Made by a program: the position numbers and the translations under genes. Below, piece by piece: positions 1 to 8,611 of a stretch of DNA of 64,000 nucleotides; the first letter of the stretch is position 1; every line of letters starts with the position of its first letter. Origin of the DNA: Bog-473 sp963821755 (GTDB taxonomy: Bacteria > Actinomycetota > Acidimicrobiia > Acidimicrobiales > RAAP-2). The notes beneath the pieces are model-generated. The model saw only the letters and a program-made list of their open reading frames with translations. It was not told the origin of the DNA and did not search any database. The stretch covers positions 372,001 through 436,000 of the forward strand of contig CAWGEX010000003.1 in the NCBI GenBank assembly GCA_963821755.1, given 5' to 3'.

Positions 1-723
1 ACGACCTTGGGCACACTCGGCATGGTCTCGCGCCGCTACGTGCACCGCATCCCCTTCATCTGCAAGCTCAACCACAACGTGTTCTTGCACGTGCCCAACA
101 CGTACGACCAGATCATGTTCGGCTCGGTCCGCCAGGCGTCGGACCTCGGCGCCGTGGGCGTAGGCGCCACCATCTACTTCGGCTCGGACGACATGGACCG
201 TGAGCTCCAGCAGGTGTCCGAGGCCTTCGCGGAGGCGCACCGGCTGGGCCTGTTCACCGTGCTCTGGTGCTACCTGCGCAACTCGGCCTTCCAGAGGGAC
301 GGGGTCAACTACGAGCTCTCCGCCGACCTCACCGGTCAGGCCAACCACATGGGCGTGACGATCGAGGCGGACATCATCAAGCAGAAGCAGCCCGAGAACA
401 ACGGCGGCTACACGGCCGTCGGCTTCGGCCGGACGGACCCGTTGGTCTACGACGAGCTCACCACCGATCACCCCATCGACCTGACCCGCTGGCAGGTCGT
501 CAACTGTTACGCCGGACGGATCAGCCTCATCAACTCCGGTGGCGACTCCAAGGGCGACAGCGACCTGGCCCAGGCCGTGCGGACCGCGGTGATCAACAAG
601 CGGGCCGGGGGCACCGGGCTCATCGTCGGGCGCAAGGCCTTCCAGCGTCCACTGGACGAGGGCGCCGCCCTGATCCGCACCGTTCAGGACGTCTATCTGA
701 ACCCCGAGGTCACCATCGCCTGA
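1..723 (+). CDS. Class I fructose-bisphosphate aldolase (5' end cut off)
   Basis: This is the C-terminal part of a DhnA/FbaB-type class I aldolase, which splits fructose 1,6-bisphosphate in glycolysis and joins the trioses in gluconeogenesis. The reading frame is open to the left edge, so the start lies outside the window; 240 codons are visible. Family hallmarks are the (beta/alpha)8 segments GAVGVGATIYFGS and ADIIKQKQPENN (the Lys-rich strand that carries the Schiff-base lysine in this family) and the late GGTGLIVGRKAFQRP phosphate-binding segment. It ends 296 bases before korA, so a shared transcript is possible but not shown. Confidence 0.85.
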   Translation, partial: TTLGTLGMVSRRYVHRIPFICKLNHNVFLHVPNTYDQIMFGSVRQASDLGAVGVGATIYFGSDDMDRELQQVSEAFAEAHRLGLFTVLWCYLRNSAFQRDGVNYELSADLTGQANHMGVTIEADIIKQKQPENNGGYTAVGFGRTDPLVYDELTTDHPIDLTRWQVVNCYAGRISLINSGGDSKGDSDLAQAVRTAVINKRAGGTGLIVGRKAFQRPLDEGAALIRTVQDVYLNPEVTIA

Positions 724-1019
724 CGCTCCACCGGGCGCCTGGGTCAGGCCGTGGGCCAGGGCTCCAGACAAGGCCGAGGCCTGGGGAGATCGACGTGGCC
801 TGGGCCGTCGCCCAGTCACCGCGGCTCCTTTGCCGCCCCTCCGCCACCCTGCGAAAGGGGAGGCCCGCTGGCGGCCCTGTCCAGGAGCGTCGGCACCCGG
901 CGGGTAGGCTGGATGCCCGAACGAGACATACGGCCGAATCGAGATGTGGCCCTGAAACGCAGGGGTGCAGGAGGCCCGACGGAGTGATCCCGGGTTCGAC
1001 GAGGGCCGCGACGAACGAG

Positions 1020-2903
1020 ATGAGGCAGTCCGTGGCATCGAGTACGCAGCAGACAGAGCAGCTTGACCAGGTCATTGTCCGATTTGCCGGGGACTCCGGC
1101 GACGGCATGCAGCTCACGGGGGACCGGTTCACCACGTCGAGCGCCCATTTCGGTAACGACATGGCGACGTTCCCGGACTTCCCGGCCGAGATCCGGGCCC
1201 CGGCGGGCTCCCTGAACGGCGTCTCGGCCTTCCAAGTGCACATCTCCGACCACGACATCCTGACCCCGGGCGACGCCCCCAACGTCCTGGTGGCCATGAA
1301 CCCGGCCGCCCTCAAGGCCAACCTCGACCTGATGGCCAAGGGGACCATCCTCCTGGTCAACAGCGATGCCTTCGAGGAGCGGAACCTGACCAAGGCCGGA
1401 TACGCCGAGAACCCCCTGAGCGACGGCTCGCTGGGGGCCTACACGGTCTACGAGGTGCCGATGACCTCCATCACCCAAGAGGTGTGCAAGGAGGCCGGGG
1501 TCAAGCCACGCGACGCAGAGCGGTCGAAGAACTTCTTCGCCCTGGGCCTGGTCAGCTGGCTCTACACCCGTCCCATCGACCCGACCCTGGAATGGATTAC
1601 CGAGCGGTTCGGCTCCAAGCCCCAGGTGGCGGAGGCCAACCGTCGGGCTTTCAGAGCCGGCTTCGACTTCGGCGAGACGGCGGAGTTGTTCGAGTCGAAC
1701 TACGAGGTGCGGCCCGCCACCTTCGAGCCGGGCGAGTACGTCCAGGTCACCGGCAACTCGGCGCTGGCCTGGGGTCTCATCACGGCCTCTCGCCTGGCCG
1801 GCTTGCCACTGTTCCTCGGCAGCTACCCCATCACGCCGGCCTCGGACATCCTCCACGAGCTGAGCCGGCGCAAGGAGTTCGGTATCCGCACCTTCCAGGC
1901 CGAGGACGAGATCGCCGGCATCGGCGCGGCCCTGGGGGCGGCCTTCGGCGGCTCTCTCGGCGTGACCACCACCAGCGGGCCCGGGCTCGATCTCAAGTCC
2001 GAGACCATCGGGCTGGCCATCAACCTGGAATTGCCGCTCCTCATCGTCGACGTGCAGCGGGGCGGGCCCTCCACCGGACTGCCGACCAAGACCGAGCAGG
2101 CCGACCTGCTCCACGCCATGTACGGGCGTCACGGCGAGGCCCCGCTGCCGATCATCGCGCCCCAGAACCCGAGCGACTGCTTCGCCGTCGCCATCGAAGC
2201 GACCCGGCTGGCCGTCAAGTACCGCACGCCGGTGATCGTGCTCTCCGACGGCTACCTGGCCAATGGGGCCGAGCCGTGGCGCCTGCCCGACGTCGACGCC
2301 CTCGAGCCGATCGACCCCGCCTTCGCCTCGGAGCCGAATCACATCGACGACGACGGCACGGCCAGCTTCTGGCCCTATATCCGGGACCCCGAGACGCTGG
2401 CCCGCCCGTGGGCCCCGCCGGGCCTGCCGGGCCTCGAACACCGCATCGGTGGCCTCGAGAAGGCCGACGGCAGCGGCAACGTCGACTACGAAGGGGTCAA
2501 CCACGAGCTCATGGTGCACCTGCGACGGAACAAGATCGCCGGCATTGCCGCCGACATCCCGCTGCTCGAGGTGAACGACGAGACGGGCGACGCCCAACTC
2601 CTGCTGGTGAGCTGGGGCTCGACCTATGCCGCCGTGGCCGCGGGGGTGAAACGGGTGAGGGCCCGAGGCATGAAGGTGGCCCACGCCCACCTGCGCTACC
2701 TCAACCCGTTCCCGTCCAACCTGGGGGAGGTGCTCGATCGCTACACCCAGGTTCTGGTGCCCGAGATCAACCTTGGACAGCTCAGCCGCATCCTGCGAGC
2801 GGACTTCCTGGTCGACGCCCAGTCGTACAACAAGGTGCAGGGCGTGCCCTTCCGTGTCGGGGAGATCGAGGCAGCCATCGTTGCGCTGCTCGGAGGAATG
2901 TGA
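1020..2903 (+). CDS. korA: 2-oxoacid:ferredoxin oxidoreductase subunit alpha (KorA)
   Basis: KorA is the large subunit of the 2-oxoglutarate:ferredoxin oxidoreductase, which converts 2-oxoglutarate and CoA to succinyl-CoA while reducing ferredoxin. The 627-residue protein has the fused layout of the actinobacterial enzyme: an N-terminal gamma-like domain (GDSGDGMQLTG, about residues 25-35) and then the pyrimidine-binding alpha domain with GSYPITPASDILHEL and the TTTSGPGLDLKSE segment. The open frame continues upstream, but homology begins near this ATG. A GTG at 1032 with GAGG six bases upstream is an equally good start. The stop overlaps the korB ATG by one base, which indicates translational coupling. 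Confidence 0.93.
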   Translation: MRQSVASSTQQTEQLDQVIVRFAGDSGDGMQLTGDRFTTSSAHFGNDMATFPDFPAEIRAPAGSLNGVSAFQVHISDHDILTPGDAPNVLVAMNPAALKANLDLMAKGTILLVNSDAFEERNLTKAGYAENPLSDGSLGAYTVYEVPMTSITQEVCKEAGVKPRDAERSKNFFALGLVSWLYTRPIDPTLEWITERFGSKPQVAEANRRAFRAGFDFGETAELFESNYEVRPATFEPGEYVQVTGNSALAWGLITASRLAGLPLFLGSYPITPASDILHELSRRKEFGIRTFQAEDEIAGIGAALGAAFGGSLGVTTTSGPGLDLKSETIGLAINLELPLLIVDVQRGGPSTGLPTKTEQADLLHAMYGRHGEAPLPIIAPQNPSDCFAVAIEATRLAVKYRTPVIVLSDGYLANGAEPWRLPDVDALEPIDPAFASEPNHIDDDGTASFWPYIRDPETLARPWAPPGLPGLEHRIGGLEKADGSGNVDYEGVNHELMVHLRRNKIAGIAADIPLLEVNDETGDAQLLLVSWGSTYAAVAAGVKRVRARGMKVAHAHLRYLNPFPSNLGEVLDRYTQVLVPEINLGQLSRILRADFLVDAQSYNKVQGVPFRVGEIEAAIVALLGGM

Positions 2904-3928
2904 TGACGACGACCGCCGTACCGGTGACCACGCGCAAGGACTGGAGCAGCGACCAGGAGGTGCGCTGGTGTCCGGGCTGTGGCGACTACTCCATCCTCGC
3001 CGCCGTCCAGATGATGATGCCCGACCTCGGCGTGCGCCGTGAGAGCACGGTCTTCCTGTCGGGTATCGGCTGCGCCGCCCGGTTCCCGTACTACATGAAC
3101 ACCTATGGCATGCACTCGATTCACGGGCGGGCGCCCGCCATCGCCACCGGTCTGGCCACCAGCCGCCCCGATCTCGACGTCTGGGTCATTTCGGGGGACG
3201 GCGATGCCCTCTCCATCGGCGGGAACCATCTGATCCACGCCTTGCGGCGCAACGTGCGGGTGAACATCTTGATGTTCAACAACCAGATCTACGGGCTGAC
3301 CAAGGGCCAGTACTCGCCGACCTCCGAAGTGGCCAAGGTGACCAAGTCCACCCCCTTCGGCTCACTCGACACACCGTTCAACCCGGTCAGCCTGGCCCTG
3401 GGTGCCGAGGCTTCGTTCGTGGCCCGCACCCACGACATGGACCGGGCCCACATGCAGGAGACCTTCCGCCGGGCCCACCAGCACAACGGAGCGGCGTTCG
3501 TCGAGGTACTGCAGAACTGCAACGTCTTCAACGACGGTGCCTTCGAGAAGATCACCAGTCGTGACAATCGTCCGAGCATGCTCATCCCCCTGGCCCACAA
3601 CCAGCCCATCACCTTCGGCCCCGAAGGTGAGGAGCGCGGGGTCATCCAGCGGTCGGACGGGCGCCTCGAGATCGTCTCGGTGGCCGAGGTCGGCACCGAC
3701 TCCCTGCTCGTGCACGACGAGAACAGAGCGGACCCGAGTCTGGCTTTCGCCCTGTCCCGCCTGGCCCAGGGCCCCTACGAGCCGACGCCGATCGGCGTGT
3801 TCCGAGCCGTCGAACGGCCCGAGTACGGGGCGCAGATGTCCGAGCAGATCGTGCATACCCAGGAGAAGCGTGGCCTGGGCGACGTCGCCGCGCTGCTGCG
3901 CTCGGGATCCAGCTGGACGGTCGACTAG
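2903..3928 (+). CDS. korB: 2-oxoacid:ferredoxin oxidoreductase subunit beta (KorB)
   Basis: KorB is the thiamine-diphosphate and iron-sulfur subunit that pairs with the preceding KorA. The 341-residue sequence has the cluster-binding CPGCGDY near residue 24, the SGIGCAAR segment, and the TPP-binding GDGDALSIGGNH with NNQIYGLTKGQ. The ATG lies in TGATG at the korA stop, with GGAGG just upstream inside korA. Length and motifs match the aerobic two-subunit type found in actinobacteria, which replaces or supplements 2-oxoglutarate dehydrogenase in the TCA cycle. Confidence 0.93.
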   Translation: MTTTAVPVTTRKDWSSDQEVRWCPGCGDYSILAAVQMMMPDLGVRRESTVFLSGIGCAARFPYYMNTYGMHSIHGRAPAIATGLATSRPDLDVWVISGDGDALSIGGNHLIHALRRNVRVNILMFNNQIYGLTKGQYSPTSEVAKVTKSTPFGSLDTPFNPVSLALGAEASFVARTHDMDRAHMQETFRRAHQHNGAAFVEVLQNCNVFNDGAFEKITSRDNRPSMLIPLAHNQPITFGPEGEERGVIQRSDGRLEIVSVAEVGTDSLLVHDENRADPSLAFALSRLAQGPYEPTPIGVFRAVERPEYGAQMSEQIVHTQEKRGLGDVAALLRSGSSWTVD

Positions 3929-3937
3929 TTCTCCCTC

Positions 3938-4087
3938 TCAGGTGACGATGCGCTCGGCGCCGATGCGGGCACATTCCATCACCGAGACCACAGGTGTGGT
4001 TAGGGCCGTCAGCACCACAACGTCGTAGTCGACGCCCTCTTGCACCAGGGGTCGCCTCTCGCCTGGGGACTCAGCCTCCCAGGGACA
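3938..4087 (-). pseudogene. Possible remnant of a minus-strand gene (C-terminal end only)
   Basis: Between korB and the TauE/SafE gene a short minus-strand frame reads like real protein for about 30 residues before its stop, including VDYDVVVLTALTTP and CARIGAERIVT. It is only about 50 codons long and a TGA cuts it off upstream. I do not recognise a family. It could be the tail of a decayed gene or chance in GC-rich DNA. Nothing else was seen in the 283 bases between the two genes. Confidence 0.2.
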
Positions 4088-4211
4088 CGATCCGGGCCCC
4101 ACGACTCAAGTTCGCCGCTCCTGCCATTCCATGCCGCTCAGCCATCAGGACGCGGGGGTTCCGGGGACGTCTGGTTGCAATCCCATCAATGAGCGTGATG
4201 AGGTAGGGATC

Positions 4212-5180
4212 GTGCAGATTGACCCCTATATCGTGCTCGGGAGCACGGTGGTTGGCTTTCTGGTCGGTTTGACCGGAGCGGGCGGGGGAGCCCTGATGAC
4301 CCCGATGCTGATCCTCCTGTTCGGGATCAAGCCGTCCACGGCCATCTCGAGTGACCTGGTCGCCGCCGTGGTGATGCGGCCCGTCGGTGCGCTCGTCCAC
4401 TTGAGCAAGGGGACGGTCAATCTGCGCCTGGTCGGATGGCTGGTGCTGGGCTCGGTGCCGATGGCGTTCTTTGGCACCTATCTCCTCCATCTCTTGGGCG
4501 ACGCCAACTCGGCGCAGAACACCATTGAGATCATCCTCGGTACCGCGCTCTTGCTCGGTGCGGCAGCCATGATCCTGCGGTACGCCCTCGACCGCCAGGC
4601 GGGCAATGCTCGCCAAGGCATCGTTCGTGACCTGTCCGTGAAGCCGGTGTCGACCGTGGCCATCGGGATGGTGGGCGGCCTGGTCGTGGGCATCACCTCG
4701 GTCGGCTCGGGATCCCTGATGATCGTGTTCCTGCTCTTTCTGTATCCCATGCTGGGAGCGAATCAATTGGTGGGGACCGATCTGACCCAGGCCGTGCCGC
4801 TCACCCTCGCCGCCGCACTGGGTTCTCTGGTCTTCGGCCACGTCGAGTTCTCCGTCACGGCCTCTCTGATCATCGGGAGCGTACCTGGGGTCTTGGCCGG
4901 TTCCTTCCTGTCGTCTCGGGCGCCGGATCGCTACATACGTCCGGCGATCACCTTCGTGATCTTTGCCTCCGGCCTCAAATACGTCGGCGTGGGCACGACG
5001 GCTCTGGGTTGGATCCTGAGCGGCACCTTGTTCGCCGGGGTGGCGGTATGGCTGGCCTATCTCCGACCCTGGCAGCAGCAGGAACCACAAACCGAAGCCT
5101 CGATTGGTGGCGGGGGGTCGGGTGGTGAGGAGGGATCCGAGAGTTTCACGTCACCCCCGGGCGACCACACCTTGGAGTGA
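4212..5180 (+). CDS. TauE/SafE family sulfite/anion permease
   Basis: This is a membrane permease of the TauE/SafE (DUF81) family, whose members export sulfite, sulfoacetate and similar small anions. The 322-residue protein has the two-repeat architecture. Each half starts with a glycine-rich helix, GFLVGLTGAGGGALMTPML and later GGLVVGITSVGSGSLMIVF, and about eight hydrophobic helices are visible. The C-terminus is a short Gly/Glu-rich tail. The GTG at 4212 has GAGG eight bases upstream and starts just before the first helix; the frame remains open to 4131. The substrate cannot be inferred from the neighbours. Confidence 0.82.
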   Translation: MQIDPYIVLGSTVVGFLVGLTGAGGGALMTPMLILLFGIKPSTAISSDLVAAVVMRPVGALVHLSKGTVNLRLVGWLVLGSVPMAFFGTYLLHLLGDANSAQNTIEIILGTALLLGAAAMILRYALDRQAGNARQGIVRDLSVKPVSTVAIGMVGGLVVGITSVGSGSLMIVFLLFLYPMLGANQLVGTDLTQAVPLTLAAALGSLVFGHVEFSVTASLIIGSVPGVLAGSFLSSRAPDRYIRPAITFVIFASGLKYVGVGTTALGWILSGTLFAGVAVWLAYLRPWQQQEPQTEASIGGGGSGGEEGSESFTSPPGDHTLE

Positions 5181-5238
5181 GCGACGCCCGCCCAGTGGTG
5201 ATCACGCCGGCGAAGGTGAGCGATCAGCGAGTCAGCGG

Positions 5239-6048
5239 TCAGCGAGTAGGAACCACCGAGTCGAGGGCGATTGCCATCCGCTCCGTGTAGTGCACCGCCC
5301 CGAGCGGACCGCTCGCCTGCGAGACGTCAACCGTCTCCAGCTGGCGGAGGATGAGGCCGTTTTGCAGGGAGATCCAGTAGGTATTGGGATTCGTGCCCGA
5401 CTGCGAGCCGGAGAAGGAGAGGGTGAGGCGTGTCCGCAGCGCTGGCACGGCGCCTCCCCCAACGGTGACGAACGACTTGCCCATGACCTGGCCCGAAAAC
5501 ACGACGGTCTCGCCAGGCGAATGGCACGTCGTGCGCCATCTCTCGCCGATGGAGGGATGGGGCGGCACGAAATACGTCCCGGCCGGACAGTCGATGACGC
5601 TCGTCGTCTGCGTCCCGGCGATCTGCTCGTACGACACGACGGCCCTAATGCCGAGGGTCCCGTTCTCGTTTGAACACTCCACCAACCCTTCCATGTGCTG
5701 CTCCAGGGGATCCCATTTCATGGTGGCGCAGCCGGCACCGTCGGTCACGATCATGTTTGAAGCAGCGGGGAAGGAGCGACTGATGTCGCCGATGCTCAAG
5801 TGTTCGCTTCCCGATGTGCGGTACCGGTAGACCCCGGACGACGGAAGGCCCGCACTTCTGGCGCCGCCAGTCTTCTGATCCAGGCGATACTGGCGGAGAG
5901 CCTGGGCCAGATTCACTTGGGTCCGGGGAGTGCGGAGCACGAAATACCAGAACCCGGCAGCGACCGCCACGATCAGGGTGACCAGGGTGACGAACCCGAT
6001 GCCTAGCGTCCACAGCTTGTGTTGAGTGATCCACGTCAAGGCGGGCAT
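5239..6048 (-). CDS. Membrane-anchored extracytoplasmic protein of unknown function
   Basis: I do not recognise a family for this 269-residue protein. It has one N-terminal membrane segment (about residues 13-37, FVTLVTLIVAVAAGFWYFVL) without a signal-peptidase site, so it is probably anchored with the rest outside. The exterior part is beta-rich and contains four cysteines (in GAGCATMKW, LVECSNE, IDCPAG and TTCHSP) that could form two disulfides. It stands alone, convergent with the TauE/SafE gene upstream in the window. Confidence 0.6.
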   Translation of the reverse strand: MPALTWITQHKLWTLGIGFVTLVTLIVAVAAGFWYFVLRTPRTQVNLAQALRQYRLDQKTGGARSAGLPSSGVYRYRTSGSEHLSIGDISRSFPAASNMIVTDGAGCATMKWDPLEQHMEGLVECSNENGTLGIRAVVSYEQIAGTQTTSVIDCPAGTYFVPPHPSIGERWRTTCHSPGETVVFSGQVMGKSFVTVGGGAVPALRTRLTLSFSGSQSGTNPNTYWISLQNGLILRQLETVDVSQASGPLGAVHYTERMAIALDSVVPTR

Positions 6049-6202
6049 ATCTCAGTACTGTAGGTCCCCCTCCACGTCGACCTCCAGCGCCTCCAGTGAG
6101 CCCACTCGTGGACCGCCTCAGTCCCTGGTCCTCGACTCGGTCCAACTCCGGCGTGTGGCCTGAGGGGGTGGACCCCTCCGACCGGAATGCGGCCGGATGA
6201 AC

Positions 6203-6559
6203 CTATTCGGGGTGGCTCGTGACGTTGATCACATTGCCATCGGGAGCGCGAACGAAGAATCTGCGCAAACCCCACGACTCTTGGGTGAGTGGGTAGACAA
6301 TCTCGAACCCGCGCCGTTTGGCCTCCTCGTACGCCTCTTCAATCCCGGAGCCGACATGGACCGAGATGGCTGAATCCCGAGGCGCTTTCGCGTCGCGGGT
6401 CACGAGCTGGACGTGGGCCTCTCCATCCGGGGATTGGTAGTGGGCGACCCATCCGAGGTTGAATCCCTCGACGCTCAACCCGAGGTAATCCGTGTAGAAG
6501 TCACTGGCCGCTGCAATGTCGTCAACTGGAAGATTCGCAACAACTCCGGATACTCGCAT
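6203..6559 (-). CDS. Glyoxalase/bleomycin-resistance (VOC) family protein
   Basis: A small metalloenzyme-fold protein of the vicinal oxygen chelate superfamily, 118 residues. It shows the paired beta-alpha-beta-beta-beta pattern: VSGVVANLPVDDIAAASDFYTDYLG at the start and the VRAPDGNVINV strand at the end. The frame could begin earlier, but this ATG is preceded by GGAGG and starts exactly at the first VOC strand. Members include glyoxalase I, ring-cleavage dioxygenases and antibiotic-binding proteins; neither the metal ligands nor the context identify the substrate. Confidence 0.75.
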   Translation of the reverse strand: MRVSGVVANLPVDDIAAASDFYTDYLGLSVEGFNLGWVAHYQSPDGEAHVQLVTRDAKAPRDSAISVHVGSGIEEAYEEAKRRGFEIVYPLTQESWGLRRFFVRAPDGNVINVTSHPE

Positions 6560-6728
6560 CCATCCTCCTCGAATCGAGTGTCGGGACCACCCGTTCGGCA
6601 ATTATGTCCCGTGTGTCCCGGGACCGTTATCCACACGCCCCGATGCGCCGTACCGGGCGAGGTACCTCTCGCGAGCACGGACGTGGGCAGACCGCCAGAC
6701 CGCCAGACCCACTGAAAGCCGAAGAGCC

Positions 6729-7928
6729 CTACGTGTCCAGCGAGCGGAAGACCATGCCGGTGCGGGGCTTGGGGCTGAAGTAGGTCGTCTTCGGCGTCAT
6801 GCGGCGTCGCTCGCCGGCCCACTCCGATATCTGTGCCACGGTCACCGGCCGCAACAAGATGGCCGCCTGGGCGGTGCCGTCCCGGAGCGCATCGGTGGCT
6901 TCGCGGACGCTGTGCCGGTAAGCCAGGTCGTGGGGCGGAAGATGGGACAGGACCACGGCGACCAGGCTGGAATCGAGGTCGTTGCCGGCCGCGATGGCGG
7001 TCTCGTCGTGCGGGAGAAGGAGGTGCGCGTTCCCGCCGGCGATCAGCACCAGGGAGTTGGAATCGGCCAGAGCGGCGAGGGTCCGCTCATCGGCCGTACC
7101 GGCACGCACCACGTCGAACCAGGCCGAGAAGGCCTCGATGAGGTCAAAGTCCTCCGGGAGCCCAGCAATGGTGCGGTGGATGGCGCCAACGGTCAGTTGG
7201 TCGTCGGCCAGTTCGGTGATGAGGGCCATCACGAGGTCGTGCGGGCCCGGGGTGTCGCCGTTGGCGGCCCGGCACTCGGCTTGGTAGGTGCGGGCCGTCT
7301 CGTAGCGGTGATGGCCGTCGGCGATGACCACCGGTGAGGTGTCGACGGCCTCGGTCACCGCGGCGATGGAGTCGGCATCATCGAGCACCCACAGTTGGTG
7401 GCGCACGCCGTCGTCGTCGTAGGCGTCGGCCACCGGCTCGTCGTCGCTCGGATCGAACGTGGCGGTCAGGCCCTTCGTCATGGAGAGTCCCCAGATGGGG
7501 GAGAGGTTGGCCCGGGTGGCCCGGAGGAGTTCGAGCCGGTCGCTCTTGGCCTTGGGCATCGTCTCTTCGTGGGGCAGGATGTCGGTCTCTTGACCCGGCA
7601 GGGCCAGACCCAGGGCACCGATGACGCCGGTGGAGGTGCGCCCGGCCGTGTCGGTCATCCGGTAGGGGTAGAGGCACGGCGTGGGATCGGGACGGAGGAG
7701 GCCCTCCTGCCAGCGGGCGAAGAGGGCTTTGGCCACGGCGTAGCGGTCCATGCCGGCGGTCAGATCAGGTTCGGGCAACTCGACCAGGACGGCGTTGGCG
7801 ATGTGTCGGGAAGCCAGTCGCACCCGTTCGGCCGAGGTGATCACGTCATAGGGCGGGGCGATCACCTGGGCGATGGGCGTAGAAAGCGCGGCATATCGCA
7901 GGCCACGGAACGGTTCGAAGCGAGGCAT
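6729..7928 (-). CDS. DUF1015 family protein
   Basis: A 399-residue cytoplasmic protein of the DUF1015 (COG4198) family. The hallmark segments are present: FRGLRY near the start, VIAPPYDVI, LYPYRM, the histidine motif VVIADGHHRYETA around residue 210, and a C-terminal PKTTYFSPKPRTGMVFRSL. The biochemical role of the family is not settled to my knowledge. The ATG at MPRFEPFRG matches the usual N-terminus; a start six codons earlier is possible. It is divergent from the pgsA-like gene with only 59 bases between them. Confidence 0.82.
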   Translation of the reverse strand: MPRFEPFRGLRYAALSTPIAQVIAPPYDVITSAERVRLASRHIANAVLVELPEPDLTAGMDRYAVAKALFARWQEGLLRPDPTPCLYPYRMTDTAGRTSTGVIGALGLALPGQETDILPHEETMPKAKSDRLELLRATRANLSPIWGLSMTKGLTATFDPSDDEPVADAYDDDGVRHQLWVLDDADSIAAVTEAVDTSPVVIADGHHRYETARTYQAECRAANGDTPGPHDLVMALITELADDQLTVGAIHRTIAGLPEDFDLIEAFSAWFDVVRAGTADERTLAALADSNSLVLIAGGNAHLLLPHDETAIAAGNDLDSSLVAVVLSHLPPHDLAYRHSVREATDALRDGTAQAAILLRPVTVAQISEWAGERRRMTPKTTYFSPKPRTGMVFRSLDT

Positions 7929-7987
7929 CGGGCAACTCTGGCACACCGGGACCTGGGACGGGCGAGGCGGCCCCGTACACTGGCGGG

Positions 7988-8611
7988 GTGGACGAAGAAG
8001 CGGGTCTGGACCGGATTCTGACCGCGCCCAACGTCATCACGCTGGTGCGCCTCCTCTGTATCCCCCTGTTCCTCTGGCTGCTCTTCGCCGATCACCGCCA
8101 GATACTGGCCGCCATCCTCCTGGCGGCGCTCGGGGCTACGGACTGGATCGACGGCCACGTGGCCCGGCGCTACCACCAGGTCTCGACACTCGGGAAGGTG
8201 CTCGACCCGGCGGCTGACCGGATCCTGGTGGGGACCGCCGTCATCTCGGTCATGATCTACCACGCCGTGCCGTTGTGGTTCGGCTTCGCCACCATCGCCC
8301 GGGAGATCCTGGTCTCGCTCATGGTGCTGCTGCTGGCCTCGCTGGGCGCGGCGCGGATCGATGTGTTGTGGGTGGGCAAGGCGGGCACCTTCGCACTCAT
8401 GACCGCCTACCCGGGATTCCTGCTCACCTACGGCACCGCCGGCTGGCAGATGGATCTGCGGGTGGCGGTGTGGATCATCGGCGGGATCGGACTGACCCTG
8501 GCCTGGATCGCCGCGGCCAGCTATGTGCCCCCCGCCCGTATGGCGTTGCGGCAGGGGCGGGCGGCCCGGCGGAGCGCCGATCGCACCGAGCGGACCGGGA
8601 GCACGGTATGA
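7988..8611 (+). CDS. pgsA: CDP-alcohol phosphatidyltransferase (PgsA-like)
   Basis: An integral membrane enzyme that moves a phosphatidyl group from CDP-diacylglycerol to an alcohol, most likely glycerol-3-phosphate or a related polyol. The full CDP-alcohol signature is present around residues 50-74: DWIDGHVARR, then G, then KVLDPAADR, matching D-x2-DG-x2-AR-x8-G-x3-D-x3-D. About five to six membrane helices are predicted by eye. The start is GTG. The stop overlaps the next gene in ATGA, so it is co-translated with the nucleotidyltransferase. The exact acceptor alcohol is an inference. Confidence 0.8.
   Translation: MDEEAGLDRILTAPNVITLVRLLCIPLFLWLLFADHRQILAAILLAALGATDWIDGHVARRYHQVSTLGKVLDPAADRILVGTAVISVMIYHAVPLWFGFATIAREILVSLMVLLLASLGAARIDVLWVGKAGTFALMTAYPGFLLTYGTAGWQMDLRVAVWIIGGIGLTLAWIAAASYVPPARMALRQGRAARRSADRTERTGSTV

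Noticed and set aside
816..2690. Long minus-strand open frame opposite korA
   Set aside because: It mirrors the GC-rich korA gene, has Gly/Arg/Val-biased composition and no family features; korA and korB motifs are complete on the plus strand.
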